Source of the DNA: Planctomyces sp. SH-PL62
Lineage (GTDB): Bacteria > Planctomycetota > Planctomycetia > Planctomycetales > Planctomycetaceae
Direction of reading: 5' to 3'
DNA: 44,205 nt
Assembly: GCA_945893075.1 (NCBI GenBank)
Contig: CAMDDX010000016.1
Coordinates: 1-44,205 of the forward strand
Position 1 is the stretch's first letter. Each line of letters opens with the position of its first letter. The position numbers were made by a program, and so were the translations under genes. The notes beneath the pieces were generated by a model. The model had not been told where the DNA came from. It saw only the letters and a program-made list of their open reading frames with translations, and did not search any database. This document shows, piece by piece, positions 24,980 through 34,217 of this stretch.

Positions 24980-25033
24980 GTCGCCGCGGTTCGCCAGAAC
25001 GCGGGAGGCCCGCACTCTGGCGAATGCGGCTAC
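24980..25033. repeat. REP-like double hairpin, family A copy 3 (decayed)
   Basis: Same layout as the other family A copies, but the left foot reads GTCG and the left stem has one bulged G; the right stem CCGCACTC/GAATGCGG has a single G-T wobble on the minus strand. It fills the gap between two convergent stops, 6 nt after htrA and 10 nt after the nucleoside hydrolase gene. Confidence 0.8.
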
Positions 25034-25043
25034 GGCGTGAGTT

Positions 25044-26012
25044 TCAAAACTCGATTCGCCGCAGCATACGACAGAAGTAGTCGAGCAAACCTTGAGTGTT
25101 CACATCGTCGACCACTTCGATGTTGTCGCGCCAGCGGCGACAGGCTCGGCGATCGAAGACGGTGACGCCGCGACAAAGGCCGACTTGCGTTTCGACATCG
25201 ACCGCCATCGAGGTGGTGTGGACCAGCCGGTCTTGGGAGATCGCTGCCAGCGCCACCGTCTCACGTAATGAAAAACCTTCGCGGCCCAGATGCTCGTGCG
25301 AGGCTCGCAGTCCGAATTGCAGCCATTCGAGGATCGCCTTGCCGGCGCGGCCGATGCCGACATCCGACAGCCTCGCGAACAGGTCATAGTTGAGCACGAG
25401 TTGCTGCGCCGCATCCAACGGCACGAGCGTCTTCGTGGCGGGGGACTTCAACACGACTTGAGCGGCTTCGGGGTCCGCGAAGATGTTGAACTCGGCGGCG
25501 GCCGTCGCATCGCCTCCAACAGCAATGGAGCCACCCAGGCAAACAATCTCACGCAACAGGGACAAGAATTCGGGATCGAGTTCCTGAGCGGCCAGCACGT
25601 TGGTCAGCGGGCCGAGCGTCAACAGCGTGATCTCTTGTGGGTGCTCCCTGACGAGTTCGATCAGCAGTTTGATGGCTTCATGCGGCTTGTGCAGTTCTGC
25701 GACCGGCACGAATTGGTCGCCGAGTCCCGTGCGACCGTTGAGAAAAGCTGGATCGACGTAGCCGGGCATCAATCCCCCGCCGGGCAACGGCAAATCCGCG
25801 TCCGAGGATCCCAGCCGAGGCCATTTATCCGGGTCGATCAATTCAATGACGGTTTGCAGATTCCGGGAGGCGGTGGCTCCGGACACGCATCCGGCGGTGG
25901 CCGTCACCGCCAGCAAATCCACCTCCGGGTCCAGCAGCGCGATCGCGACCGCGAGGGCATCTCCGATGCCCGGATCGGCGTCAATGATGAGTTTGCTGGG
26001 CACGGGAGGCAT
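25044..26012 (-). CDS. Nucleoside hydrolase family protein with an altered metal site
   Basis: 322 residues. The fold is clear from the N-terminal DADPGIGDALAVAIAL, LVREHPQEITLLTLGPLTNV and EFNIFADPEAAQVVL. Family enzymes split ribonucleosides to base and ribose using Ca2+ held by Asp residues. Here the second-last Asp of the DxDPGxDD motif is Gly17, and the C-terminal HD that completes the site is replaced by Arg-Glu in FSLRETVALAAI. Catalysis may be altered or lost, or the substrate may differ. AAGG abuts the ATG at 26012, whereas a GTG three codons in (26003) has ideal spacing and may be the real start. Convergent with htrA. Confidence 0.82.
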   Translation of the reverse strand: MPPVPSKLIIDADPGIGDALAVAIALLDPEVDLLAVTATAGCVSGATASRNLQTVIELIDPDKWPRLGSSDADLPLPGGGLMPGYVDPAFLNGRTGLGDQFVPVAELHKPHEAIKLLIELVREHPQEITLLTLGPLTNVLAAQELDPEFLSLLREIVCLGGSIAVGGDATAAAEFNIFADPEAAQVVLKSPATKTLVPLDAAQQLVLNYDLFARLSDVGIGRAGKAILEWLQFGLRASHEHLGREGFSLRETVALAAISQDRLVHTTSMAVDVETQVGLCRGVTVFDRRACRRWRDNIEVVDDVNTQGLLDYFCRMLRRIEF

Positions 26013-26106
26013 CCTTGAAAAGAAACGCGGAGACGTGAATGAGGGGGATTGTAGGGCTTGGATTTTTTCAGCGTCAATCGGCGGAAAATCAGGGGCATTT
26101 CGCGAG

Positions 26107-26175
26107 TCAGCCGGAACGCGCTCGCGTCCGGTTTTCTGGCAGCGACTTGAACCGGACGCTCACACGTTCCGGCTG
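26107..26175. repeat. Double-hairpin repeat in the 26013-26364 gap
   Basis: Arms 26107-26133 and 26149-26175 are complementary with a few mismatches. Each arm contains a CCGGA/TCCGG stem. It sits upstream of both the nucleoside hydrolase and the HD-GYP genes, which diverge. The rest of the gap shows a TTGACC near 26266 without a good -10 and nothing else. Confidence 0.7.
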
Positions 26176-26364
26176 ATTTTTTGTAGGGCACCGGCGAATC
26201 GACCGGCACGACCGATACGAGACGCAAATCTCGCCAAGCATTGTCAGCAGCGCAATCAACCTTCTTTGACCGGTGTGGTGATACGACCTAAGTAGTGTCG
26301 TGATCCGCGTTGTCCCGCTGTGGGCACGCAGGACGTGCGACGGCTGTGGAAAGGCTTGAATACC

Positions 26365-27447
26365 GTGAATTATCTCCGAAGAATCACCAACACCATCACC
26401 GGCACCATCACCGACGAAACGGGACGAGTCGTTGCCGCATTAGTCGCGGGTCAGGCCCTCTGCTTGGCGATTGGTTGCAGCCTCAGCGCGATGTGGGGCT
26501 GGTCCCCGTTACTTGCCGTGATTCTGGGAATCGGCTTGTTAGCCGCGATGACCGCTCAAAGTGCGGCGCTGTGGAAGGGGTTCGGACGTCGGCATGCTGT
26601 CGCTCAAAAACTCCAATTGGAAGCCGAAGCTCGTGCGGAGCGCGACCGGGCTGATTTGGTCTGTACGCAGCAAGCCGTGATGTTTGGTCTGGCTCACTTG
26701 GCCGAGTGCCGCGATCCCGCGACAGGACAGCATCTGCGACGCATGAAACATCTCGCTCGCGAACTGGCCGAGGCCGTTTCCAAGCACCCCAAGTTTCAAG
26801 CGATCGTCAACATTGATTTTCTCAAGCAGATTGAAATCAGCGCGATGCTGCACGACATCGGCAAGGTCGGCATCGCGGACGACATCCTGCTCAAGCCGGG
26901 CAAGCTGACGATGGATGAGCGCCGCGACATTGAACAGCATCCGCTGATCAGCAGCCAATGCTTGCGGCGGATCGAGGAAAAGCTGGGGAAGGCCAACTTC
27001 TTGCAGATGGCTCACGAGATCGCCTTGTACCACCACGAGCGTTGGGATGGTCGCGGCTATCCGTTCGGCCGGCGCGGAGACGCGATTCCGCTGTCGGCCC
27101 GTATTGTGGCCATTGCGGATGTCTACGACGCCTTGGTTTCCGAGCGAGTCTACAAGCCCGCGTTCCCGCACGAGCAATGCGTGGACATGATCCGCCAAGG
27201 AGCCGGCTCGCAGTTCGACCCGGATTTGGTCGAGATTTTTCTGAGCATCGAAGGCCGCTTCGCCGACGTGTCGCAGCGCATCCGCAAGCTGGATCCGACG
27301 CTGTCGATGTGCTCCTACATGTTCCCCACCGACCGCAAATCGAGCCGGGCGATTCAAGAGAGCTTCGGAACCCTCGACGAGGTGTTGCAGAAGCTCGACT
27401 TGGAAACGTCACCGCGACTCGATCGCGTTGTGAGACCCGCTCGCTGA
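26365..27447 (+). CDS. Membrane-anchored HD-GYP domain protein
   Basis: About 360 residues. Two N-terminal membrane helices (VVAALVAGQALCLAIGCSLS and LLAVILGIGLLAAMTA) are followed by a short coiled coil and then the HD-GYP domain (about 115-310): MLHDIGKVGI carries the HD metal pair, HHERWDGRGYP is the GYP motif, and IADVYDALVSERVYK is the conserved downstream helix. HD-GYP enzymes hydrolyse cyclic-di-GMP. No receiver or GAF input is present, so membrane signals may control it directly. The start is uncertain: a GTG at 26365 has AAGG upstream, while the frame is open with another GTG at 26320. It stands alone, divergent from the nucleoside hydrolase. Confidence 0.85.
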   Translation: MNYLRRITNTITGTITDETGRVVAALVAGQALCLAIGCSLSAMWGWSPLLAVILGIGLLAAMTAQSAALWKGFGRRHAVAQKLQLEAEARAERDRADLVCTQQAVMFGLAHLAECRDPATGQHLRRMKHLARELAEAVSKHPKFQAIVNIDFLKQIEISAMLHDIGKVGIADDILLKPGKLTMDERRDIEQHPLISSQCLRRIEEKLGKANFLQMAHEIALYHHERWDGRGYPFGRRGDAIPLSARIVAIADVYDALVSERVYKPAFPHEQCVDMIRQGAGSQFDPDLVEIFLSIEGRFADVSQRIRKLDPTLSMCSYMFPTDRKSSRAIQESFGTLDEVLQKLDLETSPRLDRVVRPAR

Positions 27448-27588
27448 TCACCGGACGCTGGCTAGATGATTCAGGTCGATCGCAGCAATTCCGCAAAACA
27501 TCACGGACGTCTGCAGCCGATGTCGCTTGGATGTTTTTCAATTCCAGGCGTGTTGTTTGGCGTTGCGGTTCAGCCGCAAATCGGCGTG

Positions 27589-27736
27589 ACTCGAAAGCCC
27601 AGGGCGATAGCCCTGGGGGCGAGTGACGAAACAATCCAGGAAGGCCCAACGGGCCGCAACGAGGTCGCGGCCCGTTGGGCCTGACGCTTCTTAAGGTGTG
27701 ACCGTTTCCCAGGGCTATCGCCCTGGGCTTTCGAGT
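27589..27736. repeat. Nested palindromes: one double hairpin inside another
   Basis: Outer arms 27589-27617 and 27708-27736 are complementary and each folds as CCCAGGGC-GATA-GCCCTGGG or its mirror. Inner arms 27642-27657 and 27667-27682 are complementary and each folds as GGCCC-AAC-GGGCC or its mirror. The inner unit lies in the spacer of the outer one. This is the main content of the 398-nt gap between the HD-GYP and AAA ATPase genes, whose stops face each other. Confidence 0.85.
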
Positions 27737-27845
27737 TCCGCTCCGTTGGAGCAAAGACAGCACTTCGGCAAGTGTTTGCCCCACGAATCTTGGCTGAACC
27801 GGTGGGCCATTTTCCACGGCAACTGGAATTCGTTGCGGCCCAGGC

Positions 27846-29363
<1,518 letters not shown>

Positions 29364-29655
29364 AGGACTTCCACCGACAAACTTCTTACCGCGCGCAGGT
29401 CGGACCGCTCGCGGAAAATCCAGCGGTTGTAAGCTAGGTCACGCTCAGAAGATGTCAAACACGCCCGGCACGTCAACTCGCACCGCTCAATCGACACAAC
29501 CGTCACGGTTCGCGGCGAGGTCAACCGCTCGCAGCGAGTTGAAAAGCTCGCATCGGCCAAATACTCTGTCGCCTCCCACCCTGGAAACCATTCGTGGCTG
29601 ATTTGGCCGCGCTCATCCCTCTTCCCGCCTCGATTTGCAAGGAGATTGACTCACC

Positions 29656-30756
29656 GTGAGTGACACTGCCCTCGCCGCCAAACTGGCCAAAGCTAAGGAA
29701 TTGCTCGACGAACACACCCGCCAAACCGTCCGCTGGCACTTCAGCGATGAGACCGGTTGCCCGTTCTGGCTGGAGAAGAAGAAGGAATTCAAGTTCGACC
29801 CGCTCAAAGAGGTCAACAGCTTCGACGACCTCAAGAAGTTCCCGAACTTCGAGGACGAATGGCTGCGAGGCGGCCCGATTCGCCGCTGGGTTCCGAAGGG
29901 CTTAGCCGACAAGCCCGTCTATGTCTTCGAGACTGGCGGCACGACCGGTATCCCGAAGAGCCGCATGGTCATCGAGGATCACTGGATCGACTACGAGAAT
30001 TTCAGTGACACGCTGCCGGACGAATACTTCCCGCGCGGCTCAAACTGGCTGATGCTCGGCCCCTCCGGCCCGCGCCGCTTGCGGCTCGCGGTCGAGCATC
30101 TCGCGCAGTATCGCGGCGGCATCTGCTTCTGCGTGGACCTCGACCCGCGCTGGGTCGTCAAACTCTTGAAGAAGGGAGACATCTCCGGCGTAAAGGCGTA
30201 TGCCGATCATGTCATCGACCAAGCCGTGACGATTCTCTCCGCCGGCCACGACATCAAGTGCGCGTTCGCCACGCCGAAGCTGCTCGAAGCCCTCGCCCTG
30301 AAGTTGATGGACAAGGGGAGCAGCATCGAAGAGTCCGGCATCAAGGGGATCTTCGCCGGCGGTACCGAGTTCACTCCGCAGTGGTATCGCTTCTGCCGCG
30401 AGGAACTGCTCGGCCCGAACGTCTACATCACGCCAACCTACGGCAACACGCTGATGGGCCTCGCCTGTGGCAAGCCTTTCGATCCGGCCGACAACTTCAA
30501 GATCACCTATTACGCACCGCAACCGCGAGCCGTGATCGAGACTGTCGAGTTCGAGGATTACAACCAAGTCGTCCCCTACGGCAGCACCGGCCGAGTGAAG
30601 CTCTACACGCTGACCAAAGAACTCTTCGTCCCCGGCTTCATGGAGCGAGACGAAGGCGAACGCGAACTGCCGCACGACAAATACCCGTGGGACGGCATCA
30701 GCGGCACTCGCCCGTTCCATGAATTCGCGGCCACGACGACGGTCGGGGTGTATTGA
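29656..30756 (+). CDS. Adenylate-forming enzyme, LuxE/PaaK-like
   Basis: 366 residues, close to LuxE acyl-protein synthetase and shorter than a full PaaK CoA ligase. The adenylation loop is FETGGTTGIPKSR. YITPTYGNTLMG is the A5-type motif, and PYGSTGRVKLYTLTK with ELFVPGFMERDEGER is the nucleotide-binding end. The C-terminal lid with its catalytic Lys is short or missing, as in LuxE. It should activate a carboxylate as acyl-AMP and pass it to a thiol. The LuxC-like aldehyde dehydrogenase 0.6 kb downstream could then reduce that thioester. GTG start at 29656 with AAGGAG 11 nt upstream. A small paralogue-type gene follows 3 nt after its stop. The acid used is unknown. Confidence 0.72.
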   Translation: MSDTALAAKLAKAKELLDEHTRQTVRWHFSDETGCPFWLEKKKEFKFDPLKEVNSFDDLKKFPNFEDEWLRGGPIRRWVPKGLADKPVYVFETGGTTGIPKSRMVIEDHWIDYENFSDTLPDEYFPRGSNWLMLGPSGPRRLRLAVEHLAQYRGGICFCVDLDPRWVVKLLKKGDISGVKAYADHVIDQAVTILSAGHDIKCAFATPKLLEALALKLMDKGSSIEESGIKGIFAGGTEFTPQWYRFCREELLGPNVYITPTYGNTLMGLACGKPFDPADNFKITYYAPQPRAVIETVEFEDYNQVVPYGSTGRVKLYTLTKELFVPGFMERDEGERELPHDKYPWDGISGTRPFHEFAATTTVGVY

Positions 30757-30759
30757 GCG

Positions 30760-30981
30760 ATGCCGATCAAACAACTGCTGCTGGCTTGCTACGCGGAGCC
30801 GTTTCAGGCGTTCGTCATCCACTTGGCGGATGGCCGGAAGTTGCGCGTACCGCACCCGGAGTTCCTGCATTTTGTGTCATCCAACCGTGTGGTCAGAGTT
30901 TATGATGCGAATGGGCTCGATATCGTCAACCTTCAACTTGTGACCAGCCTTCGATTCGAGGGAGTTCCGAGCAAGTCATGA
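30760..30981 (+). CDS. Small hypothetical protein, first of a paralogous pair
   Basis: 73 residues. The core reads ACYAEPFQAFVIHLADGRKL, followed by RVPHPEFLHF. It is a compact, probably all-beta domain with a PFxxFxxxLxDGRxxxVxHPE pattern that I know only as a hypothetical-protein pattern. The ATG lies 3 nt after the adenylating-enzyme stop, so the two are translationally linked. The protein at 31031 has the same pattern. Function unknown. Confidence 0.7.
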   Translation: MPIKQLLLACYAEPFQAFVIHLADGRKLRVPHPEFLHFVSSNRVVRVYDANGLDIVNLQLVTSLRFEGVPSKS

Positions 30982-31030
30982 CTGTCGTCTGGAACCGAAC
31001 GGACTTCGCAATGGAGGAAAGGAAATCACT

Positions 31031-31264
31031 ATGACCGTCGAAGACATTCGAACTGCGTATTACACAAAGCCGTTTCAGCCGTTTGTCGTTCGGCTCACGG
31101 ATGGGCGCAAATTCCGCGTACGCGAACGACACAACTTGGGCATCGCTCCCTCGGGCAAGATGATTGGAATCGCCACAGCGACTGATGTCTTCGTTGATAT
31201 CAACATCGACGACATCGCGGCTCTTGAACTCAAGAAAGCCAAGCGACAAAAACCAAACGCGTGA
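31031..31264 (+). CDS. Small hypothetical protein, second of a paralogous pair
   Basis: 77 residues. YYTKPFQPFVVRLTDGRKF then RVRERHNLGIAP aligns with the preceding 73-residue protein through the PFQxFVxxLxDGRKxRV core, but its C-terminus is different and lysine-rich (LELKKAKRQKPNA). AGGAAAGGAAA precedes the ATG. It lies 56 nt before the LuxC-like gene. Function unknown. Confidence 0.7.
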   Translation: MTVEDIRTAYYTKPFQPFVVRLTDGRKFRVRERHNLGIAPSGKMIGIATATDVFVDINIDDIAALELKKAKRQKPNA

Positions 31265-31320
31265 ACAGCGAAAGCTGTCTCAATACAACTTGAATTGCCT
31301 GCCTTTTGAAAGAACAAACC

Positions 31321-32757
31321 ATGCTTGAGATTCCCGTCATCCGCTGGGGCCAGCCGTACGAGTCGATGGAAAAGGACAAGATCGTCCACTTTGAAACCGG
31401 TGAAGCCCTCGCGACCGTCAACAATGCGAACGCTGGCCTCATCAAGATGGACATGCGAAAGCAGGGCAAGGCTCGCGACATCCTGCGGCAATTCACCGTC
31501 GAGCAGCTTTGCGAGATGAGCGTGAAGGCGGCGGACCTTTATCAAAACGCAACGCTGCCGCTCGGCAACGGCACGCAGAACCCGGCCGAGTTCTGCCGGA
31601 TGCAATCGGCGACGACCGGCCTGCCGGAGCACATGTGTGCCGGCAACATGAAGAAGAATGCCTATGTGCTCCGCAACATGCGGCACACGTTGGAGGCGCT
31701 GACGCGCGGGCTGCCGCTGGAGATTCTGACCAAGGGCTACGGCATGGAAAGCCGCGGCGTGATGGTCAGCTATCAGGCTCAGACGAACGTGCTGGGCATG
31801 GTGCTGCCATCGAACTCGCCCGGCGTGCATACGCTGTGGATGCCGGTCATCCCGTTACAGATCGGACTCGTGCTCAAACCCGGTCCGCAAGAGCCTTGGA
31901 CGCCGTACCGCATGTATGAGGCGTTCGCTCAAGCCGGCGTGCCGCGTGAAGTCTTCTGCGTTTATCCCGGCGGACCTGAATGCGGCGCAGCGGTCCTTGA
32001 AACCTGCAACCGCGCGATGATCTTCGGCGGCATTCCGACCGTCGAACGTTATCACGGCAATCCGCGCGTGCAGGCTCACGGGCCGGGGTTCTCGAAGATC
32101 CTGTTCGGCGACGACATGGTTGATGACTGGGAGAAGTATCTCGATCTCATGACCGAAAGCGTGTTCGCCAACAGCGGCCGAAGCTGCATCAGTTGCTCCG
32201 GCATCTGGGCCTCGCGGCACACGGAAGAGATTGCCGAAGCGCTCGCCAAGCGGCTCGGCCCGGTCGCTCCGTTGCCGATGAGCGATCCGAAGTCACCGCT
32301 GGCAGCCTTCACCGTGCCCGGAGCGGCCAAGGCGGTCAACGCACAGATCGAAGAATTGGTGAAAGCTCCCGGAGTCACCGAAGTCTCCGCGAAGTACCGC
32401 AACGGCGACCGCCACGTCGCTCACGAGCGCTACGACTTCCTGCGTCCGACCGTCATCCATTGCACCAGCACCGAGCCAACGATCGCCAACACCGAGTACA
32501 TGTTCCCGTTCGTCTCGGTCGTGAAGTGCGAGCAGAAAGACATGATCTCGAAGATCGGCGGCACGCTGGTCGCCTCATGCCTGACGAAGGACGAAGCGTG
32601 GTCTCGGCAATTGCTCGACGCGACGAACATCGACCGGCTGAATATCGGCGAAGTGAAGACGATTCAGCTTCACTGGATGCAGCCCCACGAAGGCAACATC
32701 ATCGACTTCCTGTTCCGGGCGCGAGCGTTCCAGAACAGCCCGCCGCCGTCGCACTAA
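31321..32757 (+). CDS. Aldehyde dehydrogenase-fold acyl reductase, LuxC-like
   Basis: 478 residues, the length of LuxC fatty acyl reductases. The aldehyde dehydrogenase fold is visible in VLGMVLPSNSPGVHTLWMPV, KPGPQEPWTPYRMYEAF and IFGGIPTVERY. The candidate nucleophile Cys lies in FANSGRSCISCSG, in the position of the ALDH catalytic Cys. NTEYMFPFVSVVKC matches the usual E-x-F-(x)-PV region. With the upstream adenylating enzyme it could form a carboxylate-to-aldehyde pathway, LuxC/LuxE style. Other ALDH activities cannot be excluded. The ATG at 31321 is preferred to a TTG at 31306, though its ribosome site is weak. It ends 26 nt before a family A repeat. Confidence 0.72.
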   Translation: MLEIPVIRWGQPYESMEKDKIVHFETGEALATVNNANAGLIKMDMRKQGKARDILRQFTVEQLCEMSVKAADLYQNATLPLGNGTQNPAEFCRMQSATTGLPEHMCAGNMKKNAYVLRNMRHTLEALTRGLPLEILTKGYGMESRGVMVSYQAQTNVLGMVLPSNSPGVHTLWMPVIPLQIGLVLKPGPQEPWTPYRMYEAFAQAGVPREVFCVYPGGPECGAAVLETCNRAMIFGGIPTVERYHGNPRVQAHGPGFSKILFGDDMVDDWEKYLDLMTESVFANSGRSCISCSGIWASRHTEEIAEALAKRLGPVAPLPMSDPKSPLAAFTVPGAAKAVNAQIEELVKAPGVTEVSAKYRNGDRHVAHERYDFLRPTVIHCTSTEPTIANTEYMFPFVSVVKCEQKDMISKIGGTLVASCLTKDEAWSRQLLDATNIDRLNIGEVKTIQLHWMQPHEGNIIDFLFRARAFQNSPPPSH

Positions 32758-32783
32758 AGCGAACGGCAGGACTTTTCATCCTC

Positions 32784-32837
32784 GTAGCCGCGTTCGCCAG
32801 AACGCGGGTCGCCCGCACTCTGGCGAGTGCGGCTACG
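32784..32837. repeat. REP-like double hairpin, family A copy 4
   Basis: GTAG at 32784, CTAC at 32834-32837. Left hairpin CCGCGTTC-GCCA-GAACGCGG; right hairpin CCGCACTC-TGGC-GAGTGCGG, both fully paired. It fills the gap between two convergent stop codons, 26 nt after the LuxC-like gene and 8 nt after the permease gene. Confidence 0.88.
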
Positions 32838-32845
32838 GGAGCGAA

Positions 32846-33967
32846 TCAGGTTTGCATTCGGCCCGAGAACCACGCCACCATTCCACCGCAGACGATCAGC
32901 GGCAGCCAGACCGCGAAATCCAACGGCAGCCAATGGATGCGGCCCAGGTAATTGCTCGTTTGGGCCAACGCCATCAGACAGAGCATCATGCCGCAGCACA
33001 CCGCCAAGTTGGTGATGATCGAGAAGCTTTCTCGCCGCAGCACCAACGGCACGGCCAGGCAGACGGCCAACAGGTTGCCCAGCGGCCGAGTCATCCGCTC
33101 GTGCAAGTGCAGCACCTGCGAACGCGCAGTCATCGTGCTGAAGGACGGATTCCGCAGCCGCTCGACCAGTTCCCAGGACGATTGATAGCGGTAGGCCGAG
33201 GTCATTCCCGATAACTGCTCGCTGCCCACGTCGGTCACGATGAAGAGGTCACCCAGTTCGTCCAGCGGCAATACGACTTTCTGACCGGCCGTCGTCAGCC
33301 GGAGTTGGCTAAATTCGGGAGTCGCCTGCTTCAGATGCCAGCCCGCCGGCCGCTGTTTCGTTTTGCGATGATAGATCGCGTGATCCGCTCGCAGCGTGAT
33401 GATCTCCGAGTTGATCTCCGGGGCCGGCAACAGAAACTCTGGATGCAGCAGCTTGTGTTTCGCCAGCATGAGGCCCTCGCCGCTGACTTCAATGTGCGAA
33501 GAAAAATCACGCCTCACAAACACGCGCTGAGTGTCCTGCGAGCCGGCTCCGATGGGCTTGAGCAGTTCGTCCGCGACCGCAGGCAGCAACACTTCTTGAT
33601 TGAGCACCAACAGTAAGTTGACCGCCAGCGCGCCGACCAACATCGGAAACACCAGTCGCGCAGCGGGCACTCCGGCCGACAGCATCGGATGCAGCTCGCG
33701 GTTTTTCACCAGCAGCGAGAACACGACCATCGTGGCAATGACCGTCAGGATCGGCCCCACCATTTCGAACATCACCAGCGATTGGTAGCTATAGAACTCC
33801 GCCATGCGTGCCAGCACGGTCAAGCCGTTGTCTCCACCCGTGCGATCCTGGAAGGCGTCGATGTTCGTGAAACCGTCGAACACCACGAACAAGCCCACGG
33901 TGGCGACATAGCCAATCCCGAAGACGTGCCAAAACCGGCCCAGCAGATAGCGATCAATCGTCGTCAC
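32846..33967 (-). CDS. LptF/LptG (YjgP/YjgQ) family permease
   Basis: 373 residues. The family layout is clear: an N-terminal MTTIDRYLLGRFWHVF signature, three membrane helices (about 14-34, 60-85 and 100-122), a large periplasmic beta-jellyroll-like domain (about 130-270), then three C-terminal helices starting with RMTRPLGNLLAVCLAVPLVL. LptF and LptG form the inner-membrane part of the lipopolysaccharide export ABC transporter with LptB. F versus G cannot be decided here, and the other subunits are not in the window. The next gene upstream on this strand is SelD, separated by a 250-nt gap with a long inverted repeat, so it is probably its own unit. Confidence 0.85.
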   Translation of the reverse strand: MTTIDRYLLGRFWHVFGIGYVATVGLFVVFDGFTNIDAFQDRTGGDNGLTVLARMAEFYSYQSLVMFEMVGPILTVIATMVVFSLLVKNRELHPMLSAGVPAARLVFPMLVGALAVNLLLVLNQEVLLPAVADELLKPIGAGSQDTQRVFVRRDFSSHIEVSGEGLMLAKHKLLHPEFLLPAPEINSEIITLRADHAIYHRKTKQRPAGWHLKQATPEFSQLRLTTAGQKVVLPLDELGDLFIVTDVGSEQLSGMTSAYRYQSSWELVERLRNPSFSTMTARSQVLHLHERMTRPLGNLLAVCLAVPLVLRRESFSIITNLAVCCGMMLCLMALAQTSNYLGRIHWLPLDFAVWLPLIVCGGMVAWFSGRMQT

Positions 33968-34085
33968 GGCGAATCCATTCCCCGGAGCCGGCCGCGAATC
34001 CTTGCGGCGCGGCGGGATTACAGGTCAACGGCGAAATGCGGTCAAGGCGGGTCGGAGCGAAGACCGCGGCTGAGGCGCACGAAAC

Positions 34086-34211
34086 GGGGTCAGGTGTTCT
34101 GATTTCTGTTTTGGCCGTGGAATCGCCGTCGGTTGTCGTTGCCTGACAGTCTTCCAATTCTCACTTGGTTCCGTTTACGACGCCAAAACAGAAATCAGAA
34201 CACCTGACCCC
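34086..34211. repeat. Inverted repeat with GGGGTCAGG ends
   Basis: Arms 34086-34114 and 34183-34211 are perfect 29-nt reverse complements around a 68-nt spacer. Unlike the other elements the arms do not fold as hairpins themselves. The outer end GGGGTCAGGTGTTCTG starts 7 nt after the SelD stop codon. It could be a pair of terminal repeats of a very small element. Confidence 0.8.
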
Positions 34212-34217
34212 CGCCGG

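Noticed and set aside
31075..31830. A 251-codon minus-strand open frame
   Set aside because: Antisense to the LuxC-like gene and the second small paralogue.
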